Part shown: piece after piece, positions 16,640 to 24,516 of the stretch | Position numbering within the stretch: position 1 is the first letter of the stretch | How the letters are laid out: each line of letters begins with the position of its first letter | Assembly (NCBI GenBank): GCA_050246915.1 | Contig: JBFWVD010000004.1 | Coordinates: 62,001-126,000, forward strand | Length of the DNA stretch: 64,000 nt | Reading direction: 5' to 3' | Source of the DNA: JBFWVD01 sp050246915 | GTDB taxonomy: Bacteria; Actinomycetota; Acidimicrobiia; Acidimicrobiales; Ilumatobacteraceae | Notes under the pieces: generated by a model | The model's input: only the letters and a program-made list of their open reading frames with translations | Database searches by the model: none | What the model was told of the DNA's origin: nothing | Program-made: the position numbers and the translations under genes

Positions 16640-17655
16640 TGAGCGTCGATCTGCGCACCAACTACCTCGGTCTGCATCTGTCGAGCCCCTTGGTGGCGTC
16701 GGCTGGACCGCTCACCGGTCGGATCGACACCCTCGAGCGTCTGGCGGCGGCGGGTGCCGCTGCTGTCGTGCTGCCGTCATTGTTCGAGGAGGACGTCACC
16801 GAATCGGCGTTCGATGTCCATCGCTGGCACGAGCAAGGCGCGGGCGTGTTCGCCGAAGCGACCAACTCCTATCTGCCGGAGATACCCGGCTCCGGCGGCG
16901 ACCCCGATCGCCATCTCGATCTCGTCGAACGTGCGGTGCGGGCTCTCGACATCCCGGTGATCGCCAGCTTGAACGGCACCACACGCGGTGGATGGCTGCG
17001 ATATGCCGAAGCCCTCGTCGAAGCGGGTGCCGCCGCACTCGAGCTGAACGTGTACGTGGTGGCGGCCGATCCGGCCGACACCGCGGCGTCGGTGGAGACA
17101 CAGTTGATCCATCTCGTCACCGCGGTGCGCGATCTGGTGGATGTGCCCATAGCGGTGAAGTTGTCGCCGTACTTCACGGCGCTCGGTGATGTGTGCCGTC
17201 GCATGGTGCATGCCGGTGCCGACGCGTTGGTGCTGTTCAACCGCTTCTATCAACCCGATCTCGATCTCGATCTGCTCGATGTGTCACCCACACTGGAACT
17301 GTCGACGCCGAGCGATCTGCGACTTCCCTTGCGGTGGATCGGCATCCTGCACGGGGAGACCGGCGCAGGGCTGGCGCTGTCGGGCGGCGTGCACTCCGGT
17401 GCCGACGTCGTGAAGGCCATCGCCGCCGGGGCCGATGTGGTGATGAGTACGTCGGCGTTGTTGAAGCACGGGCCCAACCATCTGGCGGCATTGCGTCGGG
17501 GACTGGTCGAGTGGCTCGATGATCACGACTACGAATCGGTCGATCAGCTGCGCGGATCGATGTGCGCGACGGCGGTGCCTGATCCCGACGCGTACGAACG
17601 AGCCAACTATCGCAATGTGGTGCGCCGGGCCACGGCCCGCTACACCACGATCTAG
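16639..17655 (+). CDS. Dihydroorotate dehydrogenase-like FMN protein beside nifJ
   Basis: 338-aa TIM barrel resembling class 1 DHODs, starting LGLHLSSPLVASAGPLT and ending with the FMN phosphate site (LSGGVHSGADVVKAIAAGADVVM split as LSGGVHSGAD and GADVVMSTSALL). The canonical DHOD active-site stretch NxSxPN is replaced by LNVYVVAAD, and the usual catalytic Ser/Cys loop is altered, so it is unlikely to make orotate. This DHOD-like group is known to occur next to nifJ in several phyla, without a proven role. ATG 16639 overlaps the nifJ stop (TGATG) with GAGGAGG upstream, so the two are translationally coupled. A redox role with PFOR is inference. Confidence 0.8.
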   Translation: MSVDLRTNYLGLHLSSPLVASAGPLTGRIDTLERLAAAGAAAVVLPSLFEEDVTESAFDVHRWHEQGAGVFAEATNSYLPEIPGSGGDPDRHLDLVERAVRALDIPVIASLNGTTRGGWLRYAEALVEAGAAALELNVYVVAADPADTAASVETQLIHLVTAVRDLVDVPIAVKLSPYFTALGDVCRRMVHAGADALVLFNRFYQPDLDLDLLDVSPTLELSTPSDLRLPLRWIGILHGETGAGLALSGGVHSGADVVKAIAAGADVVMSTSALLKHGPNHLAALRRGLVEWLDDHDYESVDQLRGSMCATAVPDPDAYERANYRNVVRRATARYTTI

Positions 17656-17678
17656 GGGCCAGCTCCTCCGGCGTTCGA

Positions 17679-18056
17679 TCAGGTCAGCTGCGCTTCGAGT
17701 TCTTTCATGTCGAAGTAGTCGCGTGTGGCGCGGATCTTGCCGTTGGCATCGATCTCGTGGACGCCGACCCAGTGGAAGGTGATGTCCTTGCCGAACATGA
17801 AGACGGTGTCGATGCGTTCCATGAACACCACGTCCTCGGTCGACGCGATGTTGATGATCTTGTAGCGGAAGTCCGACCAATGGCCGGCTTGACGTTCGAG
17901 GTCGGCGCGGATGGCGTCGCGGCCGACGATGGGGTGATGCCAGGCGTTGACGCTGTACGTGGCGTCGTCCGCGTAGTGGGCTGCCGCGCCGTCACGATCC
18001 CCGGCGGCCAGAGCGGCCAGATAGGAGTGCACCACCTGTTCTTGCTTGGTTCCCAC
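17679..18056 (-). CDS. SnoaL-like / limonene-epoxide-hydrolase-fold protein
   Basis: 125-aa NTF2-like small protein: helix VHSYLAALAAGDRDGAAAHYADDATY, a VGRDAIRADLE helix, and strands ending in GKIRATRDYFD. The last segment, with Arg-Asp in RATRDYFD, is typical of the SnoaL/LEH fold; catalytic function cannot be assigned. GTG 18056 has AGGAGG four bases upstream, whereas a longer frame to 18254 is not protein-like. Convergent with the DHOD-like gene; divergent from the small membrane protein gene, with a dyad at 18139-18164 between them. Confidence 0.72.
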   Translation of the reverse strand: MGTKQEQVVHSYLAALAAGDRDGAAAHYADDATYSVNAWHHPIVGRDAIRADLERQAGHWSDFRYKIINIASTEDVVFMERIDTVFMFGKDITFHWVGVHEIDANGKIRATRDYFDMKELEAQLT

Positions 18057-18138
18057 GGGTCCTCCTCGAGTTGACGTCCCTGGCAGGGCGCACCCAGAGC
18101 ATGCTCCGATCGCCGTGGCCATGGCCAGAGGACGAGGT

Positions 18139-18164
18139 CGCAACGACGGTTGGCGGTCGTTGCG
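18139..18164. promoter_or_regulatory. 9-8-9 inverted repeat in a divergent promoter region
   Basis: CGCAACGAC (18139-18147) and GTCGTTGCG (18156-18164) are perfect complements around GGTTGGCG. It lies between the divergent SnoaL-like and membrane-protein genes, where an operator would be expected. No cognate regulator is known. Confidence 0.45.
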
Positions 18165-18256
18165 TGCCAGATGTGGGCCCGGCGCGTGACGGGTGACCGC
18201 GTGATCGGGACCTTCGTCGCTGTTGCCGGGACGGTGCGCGGCGCGGATGATCACCC

Positions 18257-18616
18257 ATGTCGATCGTTCACCTCCATCCCCATCGATCGGTCATCTTCCA
18301 CGCGTGGACCACGCGAGCGAGATGGATGCTGCTCGCCGACGCCGTCGGCCTCATCGTGGGCATGGTGCTGGGTGAAGGACTCATCGCCATGTTGGGCTAC
18401 GGCGATGATCCGGTGTCGGCCCCGCTGTGGGCCAAGGCCGTTGCCGGTGGGGTCGGCGTCACCGTCACCCTCATCGCTCCGGTCATCGGCGTGGTGTTCG
18501 GTCGCCGGGGCATGGCCGCCGACGAAGGACGCAGTGCTCGCACCATCACCGTGGTGCACGCGCTCTTCGCGCTGGCCATGGTGTTGACCAACCTGGCCGG
18601 CCTCATCGCCGCGTGA
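18257..18616 (+). CDS. Small three-TM membrane protein
   Basis: 119 residues with about three hydrophobic segments: WMLLADAVGLIVGMVLGEGL, AVAGGVGVTVTLIAPVIGVV and HALFALAMVLTNLAGLIA. The last ends at the C-terminus. No conserved motif was recognised. The N-terminus is His-rich (MSIVHLHPHRS). ATG start fits. Function unknown; it may be an unassigned integral membrane protein of the inner membrane. Confidence 0.6.
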   Translation: MSIVHLHPHRSVIFHAWTTRARWMLLADAVGLIVGMVLGEGLIAMLGYGDDPVSAPLWAKAVAGGVGVTVTLIAPVIGVVFGRRGMAADEGRSARTITVVHALFALAMVLTNLAGLIAA

Positions 18617-18662
18617 GGCGATCACGCGAGGAGCGTCGCAGCGAGGTCCCCATGCACCAGCA

Positions 18663-18691
18663 TCGACTTCTCACGATTTGAGAGTTATAAT
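18663..18691 (+). promoter_or_regulatory. Promoter for a leaderless mRNA (TCGACT-17-TATAAT)
   Basis: A perfect TATAAT at 18686-18691 is 17 bp after TCGACT (18663-18668). Transcription should begin about 18698, which is at the GTG start codon 18699, so the mRNA would be leaderless. Leaderless starts are common in actinobacteria. Confidence 0.7.
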
Positions 18692-18698
18692 CCAGCTC

Positions 18699-19382
18699 GT
18701 GGATAGAACACCCACGCCGTCGCTCTTGCCGATCTTCCGGTCACAGCAGCAGGCCGAGTTGCTGGCCCTCCTGCTCGGTGACCCGTCGGTGGAGCACAGC
18801 CTTGTGCAGCTCGCCGAACGGACCGGAATGCCGTACGCGTCCGTGCACCGCGAGGTCGAGCGCGCAAGTGCGGCAGGGCTGCTGACAAGCCGACTCGTCG
18901 GGCGGACGCGCCTCGTCCGTGCCGACCAGGCCAGCCCCTACTTCGACGGGCTGTCCGATGTGCTCGTCAAGGCGTTCGGCGTTCCGTGGGTGCTCGGCGA
19001 ATCGCTCGCCGACGTCGATGGGATCACCGCCGCGTTCGTCTACGGCTCTTGGGCTGCTCGGTTCTCCGGTGAGGACGGCGATCGACCGGTGGGTGACATC
19101 GACCTCCTCGTACTCGGAGGCCCCGATCGTGATGCGGTGTATGCCGCGGCAAGTACCGCCGAACATCGGCTCGGCCGTTCTGTTCAGGTCACGATCCGCG
19201 CCGCCGAGTGGCTGGCCGAAGGTAGCGGCACGTTCCACGACACGGTGGCGGGGCGCCCGATGGTGCCGGTTCCGCTGGCGACTACTCGAACAGGTCCGGA
19301 GGCCCAGCAGTCAACACCGACCCGACGGCGACGACCACCGTCCGCGCTGTCGCCAGCGCCCAAGCGGAGTCGTCGGCGCTGA
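18699..19382 (+). CDS. Winged-helix plus nucleotidyltransferase (MNT-like) protein
   Basis: 227 residues. The first 75 form an ArsR/MarR-like winged helix (LLALLLGDPSVEHSLVQLAERTGMPYASVHREV read in pieces: HSLVQLAERTGM, YASVHREVERAS). The rest is a minimal nucleotidyltransferase: FVYGSWAARFSG, then the metal-binding GDIDLLVLG, the hG[GS]x(9-13)DhD pattern. Such fused proteins resemble antitoxins of MNT/HEPN modules or AMPylating regulators, but no HEPN gene follows; a terminator does. The C-terminal 30 residues are Arg/Pro/Ser-rich and look like read-through past a lost stop. The GTG start is set by the leaderless promoter. Confidence 0.75.
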   Translation: MDRTPTPSLLPIFRSQQQAELLALLLGDPSVEHSLVQLAERTGMPYASVHREVERASAAGLLTSRLVGRTRLVRADQASPYFDGLSDVLVKAFGVPWVLGESLADVDGITAAFVYGSWAARFSGEDGDRPVGDIDLLVLGGPDRDAVYAAASTAEHRLGRSVQVTIRAAEWLAEGSGTFHDTVAGRPMVPVPLATTRTGPEAQQSTPTRRRRPPSALSPAPKRSRRR

Positions 19383-19430
19383 TCTCGGCACTCGATGGGT
19401 CGAAGTACTGCGCCGAATGGCGAGCGACCA

Positions 19431-19466
19431 CAGCGAGGGTCACCACGTTGGTGATGACCCTCGCTG
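19431..19466. terminator. Bidirectional terminator hairpin, nucleotidyltransferase/rtcB
   Basis: A perfect 12-bp stem (CAGCGAGGGTCA with TGACCCTCGCTG) encloses a 12-nt loop that can itself fold (CCA/TGG). It lies between two convergent genes (stops at 19382 and 19477), which fits a shared terminator. Confidence 0.65.
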
Positions 19467-19476
19467 ACTGCTGTGT

Positions 19477-20637
19477 TCAGGTGCCCTTGTAGTTGAGGAC
19501 CTGACGCAGTTCGCACACCACCTCGACCAGATCGCGTTGTGCGTCCATGACCCGATCGATGTCCTTGTACGACTGCGGGATCTCGTCCACCAGCGCCTTG
19601 GCTCGACCCGAGAGCCACGTCTTGCCTTCCATCTGCTGCGCCAGGTCCGCCGCGGTGAAGCGACGACGTGCCTCGATCCGGCTCATGGAACGCCCGGCGC
19701 CATGCGAGCACGACTCCCACGACAGCGGGTTGCCGAGACCACGCACGATGTACGAGCGCGTGCCCATCGACCCGGGGATGACCCCGAGCATGCCCGTGGA
19801 CGCCTTGATGGCGCCCTTGCGGGTGACCCACACGTCGTTGCCACCGTGATGCTCGCGCTGACAGAAGTTGTGATGGCAGTTGATGCGCTGCACTTCGGCA
19901 CCGTGCCCGACTGCGGCGAACAGCACCGCCAGCACGGCGTCCATCATCGCCTCGCGGTTACCGAGCGCGTACTCCTGCGCCCAGTGCATGTCGGCGATGT
20001 AGGCATCGAACTCGGGAGTCGCCGCCTGGAACCACGCCAGATCGGGATCCTCGAGTGGCGTGCCGGCCTCGCGTGCCAGTGCCTTGGCCACCTTGATGTG
20101 GCGGCTGGCCAGCTTGTTGCCCACGCCGCGCGAGCCCGAGTGCAGCACCACCCATACCCGACCACCGTCGTTGTCGAGGCACACCTCGACGAAGTGGTTG
20201 CCCGAACCGAGGGTGCCGAACTGCATGCGCGCGTCGCGGGTCATGCGGTCATCGAGACCGGTGGGATGGCGATGGGCGGCGAACCACGCATCGGCCGCCG
20301 GGGTTGCCTCGCGATGGGCACGACCGACACCGGACGGCACGTTTGCCTCGATGCCGTCGAGCAGACGGTTCAACGACTGCGGGAGGTCGCCGCCGCGTAG
20401 ATCGGTGCGCACGGCGATCATGCCGCAGCCGAGGTCGACCCCGACGGCGGCGGGGATGACGGCGTTCTCGGTGGCGATGACCGAACCGACCGTGGCGCCG
20501 AGACCGACGTGTGCGTCGGGCATGAGGCTCACGTGCCCCGAGATGATGGGCAGGCGCGCCGTCTTCTCGGCTTGCTTGATGGTGCCGGGATCGGTGTCAA
20601 CCGACCATGACAGGAGCTTGGGGTTGATGGTCTGCAT
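19477..20637 (-). CDS. rtcB: RtcB RNA-splicing ligase
   Basis: 386-aa RtcB, which joins 2',3'-cyclic phosphate or 3'-phosphate RNA ends to 5'-OH ends with GTP and Mn2+. Landmarks: PDAHVGLGATVGSV, the metal-binding VGVDLGCGM with Cys, GNHFVEV, LHSGSRGVGN, INCHHNFCQ, VIPGSMGTRSYIV, and the guanylylated His in SHGAGRSMSR. ATG 20637 fits homologues; the extra ten upstream codons come from a hairpin-rich leader. It is in the short bacterial form rather than the 480-aa archaeal form. No RtcA or RtcR is adjacent, so control is not the E. coli sigma-54 type. Confidence 0.96.
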   Translation of the reverse strand: MQTINPKLLSWSVDTDPGTIKQAEKTARLPIISGHVSLMPDAHVGLGATVGSVIATENAVIPAAVGVDLGCGMIAVRTDLRGGDLPQSLNRLLDGIEANVPSGVGRAHREATPAADAWFAAHRHPTGLDDRMTRDARMQFGTLGSGNHFVEVCLDNDGGRVWVVLHSGSRGVGNKLASRHIKVAKALAREAGTPLEDPDLAWFQAATPEFDAYIADMHWAQEYALGNREAMMDAVLAVLFAAVGHGAEVQRINCHHNFCQREHHGGNDVWVTRKGAIKASTGMLGVIPGSMGTRSYIVRGLGNPLSWESCSHGAGRSMSRIEARRRFTAADLAQQMEGKTWLSGRAKALVDEIPQSYKDIDRVMDAQRDLVEVVCELRQVLNYKGT

Positions 20638-20652
20638 GGCAGTGCAACTTTC

Positions 20653-20679
20653 GCCCTTCGGGCCCACGTCGTTGTGGGC
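20653..20679 (-). promoter_or_regulatory. Two mutually exclusive hairpins in the rtcB leader
   Basis: On the minus strand a GCCCAC/GTGGGC stem (20674-20679 with 20662-20667) and a GCCC-GAA-GGGC stem (20653-20663) share the GGGC/GCCC at 20660-20663 region and cannot form together. They end 15 nt before the rtcB ATG. Possible translational switch or attenuator; inferred from structure only. Confidence 0.4.
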
Positions 20680-20739
20680 TCTTGTGATGAAGGCGCGAGT
20701 GTGTCGGATCGAGAGCCGTGCAGCCGAACGGTTTTCGCG

Positions 20740-21111
20740 TCACTCGGGCCGGTGGCAGACCGCTTCGACGTTGTTGCCGTCGGGATCGCGCACGAAGGCA
20801 CCGAAGTAGTTGGGGTGGTACTCGGGCCACAGTCGTGGCTCGTGGAGGACCTCGGCTCCGGCAGCCACCGCGGCATCGAAGAATGCCTGCACTGCAGCGC
20901 GATCGGGGGCGCGGAAGGCGATGTGCGATTCGCGGAAGCCTTCCCCGGAGTCGAACGGCCCGATCCAGAAGTCGGGCATCGGCGGCACCCCGAACCCGAT
21001 CAAGATGCCGTGCTCGATGATGCGCTTCCCGCCGAGTGGGGCGAGCACTGCGTCATAGAACGCGGCGCTCTTGGCCGGATCGGTGCACTGGATGGCGAGG
21101 TGATCGAGCAT
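20740..21111 (-). CDS. VOC-family glyoxalase/dioxygenase-like protein
   Basis: 123-aa single-module VOC protein: LDHLAIQCTDPAKSAAFYDAVL start, HIAFRAPDRAAVQAFF middle, and FVRDPDGNNVEAVCH end, the classic RDPDGNxxE metal-site strand. Metal ligands His (N-terminus and HIAF) and Glu are present, so it may be an active metalloenzyme; the substrate is unknown. ATG 21111 starts at the family's usual LDHL. It is divergent from purL. Confidence 0.8.
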   Translation of the reverse strand: MLDHLAIQCTDPAKSAAFYDAVLAPLGGKRIIEHGILIGFGVPPMPDFWIGPFDSGEGFRESHIAFRAPDRAAVQAFFDAAVAAGAEVLHEPRLWPEYHPNYFGAFVRDPDGNNVEAVCHRPE

Positions 21112-21176
21112 GACCCCAGTCTGCCCCTCGCATGACACCCGATGGACAGCGGTCACAACCGGGGCCTGCGCGAGGG

Positions 21177-21198
21177 CGGGCCAACTACGGTTGGCCCG
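21177..21198 (+). promoter_or_regulatory. Stable UACG-tetraloop hairpin at the purL start
   Basis: CGGGCCAAC (21177-21185) and GTTGGCCCG (21190-21198) form a perfect 9-bp stem closed by C(UACG)G, a member of the very stable UNCG tetraloops. The stem includes the G of the GTG start 21198, so this start would be sequestered in the mRNA. It may control purL translation or mean that ATG 21132 is the true start. Confidence 0.6.
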
Positions 21199-23369
21199 TG
21201 ACCATTCACCGCGCGCTCGGGTTGACCGACGACGAAGCTGCCCGCATCACCGAGATCCTCGGGCGGGAACCGAACCACCTCGAGCTGGCGATGTACGCGG
21301 TGATGTGGAGCGAGCACTGCAGCTACAAGAGCTCGCGGATGCACCTCAAGCGACTTCCCACCGAGGCGCCATGGGTGCTGGTCGGGCCGGGGGAGAACGC
21401 CGGTGTGATCGACGTTGGAGACGGCATCGCCGCCGCCATCCGGATCGAGAGCCACAACCATCCATCGGCCATCGAGCCGGCGCAGGGCGCAGCCACCGGC
21501 GTCGGCGGCATCCTGCGCGACGTGTTCACCATGGGCGCGCGCCCGATCGCCCTCATGGATCCGCTGCGGTTCGGGCCGATTGAGCATCCCCGCTCGAAGT
21601 GGATCGCCGAGGGCGTGGTGTCGGGCATCAGCCACTACGGCAACGCCGTCGGCGTGCCCACCGTCGGCGGCGAGGTGGTGTTCGACGCTTGCTATCAGGG
21701 CAACCCACTGGTCAACGTGCTGTGCCTCGGCACCCTGCCCACCGATCGCCTCGTGCTCGGTCGGGCCACCGGCGTGGGCAACCTGGCGGTGCTGCTCGGT
21801 AGCGCCACGGGCCGAGACGGCATCGGCGGCGTGAGCGTGCTGGCCTCGGCCGGCTTCACCGAGGACGAGGAAGCCGAGCAGGCCAAGCGCCCCAACGTGC
21901 AGGTGGGTGATCCGTTCGAGGAGAAGCGACTCATCGAAGCCTGCCTTGCGCTGCTCGATGCCGGCCTGGTGGTCGGCATCCAAGATCTCGGCGGTGCCGG
22001 GCTCACCTGTGCCACCAGCGAGACGGCCAGCCGCGGCGGCATGGGCATGGACGTCGACATCAACGCCATCGCCAAGCGCGAGATCGGCATGGAACCGTTC
22101 GAGACGATGACGTCGGAGAGCCAGGAGCGCATGCTGGCCATCGTCACCCCCGAGGCCGTGGCCGAAGTGCTGTCGATCTGCGCTCGTTGGGATGTGCGGG
22201 CCAGCGTCATCGGGACGGTCACCGAGGGCGGTCGCTTGCGCATCATGGACGGCTACGACGGTCAAGTGCTCGCCGACGTGCCAGCAGCGTCGCTGCACGA
22301 GGACGCGCCGTTGTACGACCGGCCGATGCGACCCCGCCAACGGGTCGCCGTGCCGCCCGAAGCGCTCATCGACCCGACGGCGACGCTCATGGGCATGCTC
22401 GTGGACACCACCTGGGTGTCGAGCCAATACGACCACATGCTGTTCAACAACACGGTGAGCGGCCCCGGTTCGGAAGCCACTGTGCTCCGTCTGAAGCACC
22501 CGTCAACTGGAATTGACACCGGCCGCGCGCTGGCGCTCACCACCGATGGCAACCATCGTTGGTGTGCCATCGACCCCCGCGAAGGCACGACGCGCGTGGT
22601 GGCAGAAGCGGTCATGAACCTGGCCTGCGTCGGGGCACGGCCGATGGCATTGGTGAACTGCCTCAACTTCGGCAACCCCGAGCATCCCGAGGTGATGTGG
22701 GAGCTGTCGGAAGCAATCGACGGCATGGCTGCGGCTTGTACGGCGTTCGAGCTCCCAGTTGTGGGCGGCAACGTGAGCCTCTACAACGAGACCGCCGGTA
22801 CCGACATCGACCCCACGCCCATTGTCGGCGTGCTCGGTGTCATCGACTCGCTCGAGCGTCGCCCGCCCTCTGGCGGCGCGACGCCCGACGGTGTGTTGGT
22901 GCTCATCGGCCCCGATCCCCACGACGGTCTGGTCGGCTCGCGTGCCGCATGGTCGGTGGGTCGCAAGGGTGGATCGTTCGCCCCCCTCGATCTCGAGGAG
23001 CACGTCCGCACTGCTGATGTGGTGCGATCGCTGGTCAATGCCGACGCGGTGAGTGCGCTGCACGATCTCGCCGACGGTGGACTGGCGTTGGCCGCCGCGG
23101 AGCTCGCGGCCCGTGGGCATTGCGGCGTGGTGGTGGAGAGCGGTCAGGAACCGTTCGCCGAGACACCGTCGCAGGTGCTGGTCGTCACCAGCGACGCCGC
23201 CGAGGTGTTGTCACGAGCCAGCGCGGCGGGTGTGCACGCGCGAGTGGTGGGCGGCACCGGCGGCAGCCGCGTGCGCGTCGGATCGAGCATCGACGTTGCC
23301 CTCGACACAGTGGTCGAACGCTTCGAGGGCGCGCTCCCCGAGGCGTTCGGCAAAGCCGTCGCCCACTGA
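21198..23369 (+). CDS. purL: Phosphoribosylformylglycinamidine synthase subunit PurL
   Basis: 723-aa small-type PurL, the ATP-dependent FGAM synthetase that works with PurS and PurQ in purine step 4. Landmarks: LGREPNHLELAMYAVMWSEHCSYKSS (read as LGREPNHLEL and MWSEHCSYKSS), the GPGENAGVIDVGDG loop, ESHNHPSAIEP, GGEVVFD, GGAGLTCATSE, LNFGNPEHPEVMWE, and GGNVSLYNET. Length is normal for the two-half protein. GTG 21198 begins at the family's usual N-terminus, but it sits inside a stable hairpin, and ATG 21132 would add 22 residues; the start is therefore open. purF and purM follow after galK; purS and purQ are not in view. Confidence 0.95.
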   Translation: MTIHRALGLTDDEAARITEILGREPNHLELAMYAVMWSEHCSYKSSRMHLKRLPTEAPWVLVGPGENAGVIDVGDGIAAAIRIESHNHPSAIEPAQGAATGVGGILRDVFTMGARPIALMDPLRFGPIEHPRSKWIAEGVVSGISHYGNAVGVPTVGGEVVFDACYQGNPLVNVLCLGTLPTDRLVLGRATGVGNLAVLLGSATGRDGIGGVSVLASAGFTEDEEAEQAKRPNVQVGDPFEEKRLIEACLALLDAGLVVGIQDLGGAGLTCATSETASRGGMGMDVDINAIAKREIGMEPFETMTSESQERMLAIVTPEAVAEVLSICARWDVRASVIGTVTEGGRLRIMDGYDGQVLADVPAASLHEDAPLYDRPMRPRQRVAVPPEALIDPTATLMGMLVDTTWVSSQYDHMLFNNTVSGPGSEATVLRLKHPSTGIDTGRALALTTDGNHRWCAIDPREGTTRVVAEAVMNLACVGARPMALVNCLNFGNPEHPEVMWELSEAIDGMAAACTAFELPVVGGNVSLYNETAGTDIDPTPIVGVLGVIDSLERRPPSGGATPDGVLVLIGPDPHDGLVGSRAAWSVGRKGGSFAPLDLEEHVRTADVVRSLVNADAVSALHDLADGGLALAAAELAARGHCGVVVESGQEPFAETPSQVLVVTSDAAEVLSRASAAGVHARVVGGTGGSRVRVGSSIDVALDTVVERFEGALPEAFGKAVAH

Positions 23370-23392
23370 CCGATACTGGGTCACATCGGTCA
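23367..23392. terminator. Hairpin between convergent purL and galK
   Basis: TGACCGAT (23367-23374) pairs with ATCGGTCA (23385-23392) around a 10-nt loop. It includes the purL stop and ends just before the galK stop; a shared weak terminator is likely. Confidence 0.45.
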
Positions 23393-23394
23393 CC

Positions 23395-24408
23395 TCAGCG
23401 GCGGGTGACGGTCGCTCCGCCGACGGCCCTCACCGTCCAACCCAGCTGTCCGAGCGCTCCCGGTCGGCACAACACCACGACGCTTCCACCCCATCCACCG
23501 CCGGTGACGCGCGCGCCCAAGACGCCCGGCATGTCGAGTACCAATCGCTGCACGTCATCGAGGGAGGTTGACGACGACTCGTAGTCGTCACGCAAGCTGG
23601 TATGGCTCTCGTTCATGAGCCGACCGAACTCCACCACGTCGCCCGAACGCAGTGCTGCCGCTGCGGCGTGCACGCGTGCGTTCTCGCTGACGACATGGCG
23701 AGCGCGTCGTCGTAGGACCGGATCGGTCAACGACGGCAGCGCATCGAGCGACGCGTCGCGGAGCGGTCCGATGATCTGTTCCACCTGAGCACACTGCGCC
23801 ACACGGATCGCATACGCGGACTCGTCCAGGGTTCGGGGCTCCACCGATATCACGACGATCTCGTACTCATCGGGCGGGGGCATCGGCACCGGCGCGATGT
23901 CCAACGTGGTGCAATCGAGCAACAGCGCATGGCCTTCCACCCCGGCGCAGGAGGTGAGCTGATCCATGATGCCTGTCGGTGTTTCGCGCGCCGCGACCTC
24001 GGCGCGCTGGCACAACCGCGCCAAGGCGACGCGATCATGATCGTCGGCTCCGAGCGCCAATGCACACGCCACCTCGAGCGCCGCGCTCGACGACAAGCCA
24101 GCGCCGATGGGGATGGTGCTGCGCACCTTGCCGACATAGCCGATGAGCGGCTTCACCTCGCCCATCACCGCAGCGACGAAGCGGGCCCACAACGGACCGG
24201 ACGGGAGCTCGGTCGCGTCGATGGCGACCACCGCGTGAGCGCTCTCGGTGTCGCTGGCGAGACGCACCACTGGCCGCGCCGGGTTGGGCATTGCCGTGAT
24301 CTCTGTCCAGCGATCGATGGCCATGGGCAGACACCAGCCGCCGGTGTAGTCGGTGTGGTCACCGATGAGGTTCACTCGGCCAGGAGCGCGACCGACGATC
24401 GTTGCCAT
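23395..24408 (-). CDS. galK: Galactokinase
   Basis: 337-aa GHMP kinase phosphorylating galactose at C1 with ATP. Signature GRVNLIGDHTDYTGG is at residues 10-24, the GHMP phosphate loop is IPIGAGLSSSAALEVA, and a third motif is GARVTGGGWGGSVVVL near the end. It is slightly short for galactokinases (usually 350-390). ATG 24408 fits. It is inserted, in opposite orientation, between purL and purF, without galT or galE nearby. A related sugar kinase specificity cannot be excluded. Confidence 0.88.
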   Translation of the reverse strand: MATIVGRAPGRVNLIGDHTDYTGGWCLPMAIDRWTEITAMPNPARPVVRLASDTESAHAVVAIDATELPSGPLWARFVAAVMGEVKPLIGYVGKVRSTIPIGAGLSSSAALEVACALALGADDHDRVALARLCQRAEVAARETPTGIMDQLTSCAGVEGHALLLDCTTLDIAPVPMPPPDEYEIVVISVEPRTLDESAYAIRVAQCAQVEQIIGPLRDASLDALPSLTDPVLRRRARHVVSENARVHAAAAALRSGDVVEFGRLMNESHTSLRDDYESSSTSLDDVQRLVLDMPGVLGARVTGGGWGGSVVVLCRPGALGQLGWTVRAVGGATVTRR

Positions 24409-24516
24409 GCACCTTCGTTAGCAGGTGGAGAGCCCGTGCCGACGAAAAGATGAGCATCGCGTAACGGTGGGCCCGAAGCTGTGGCGATCGCAGGTGGGCA
24501 TGCCAGACTGCGAGCA

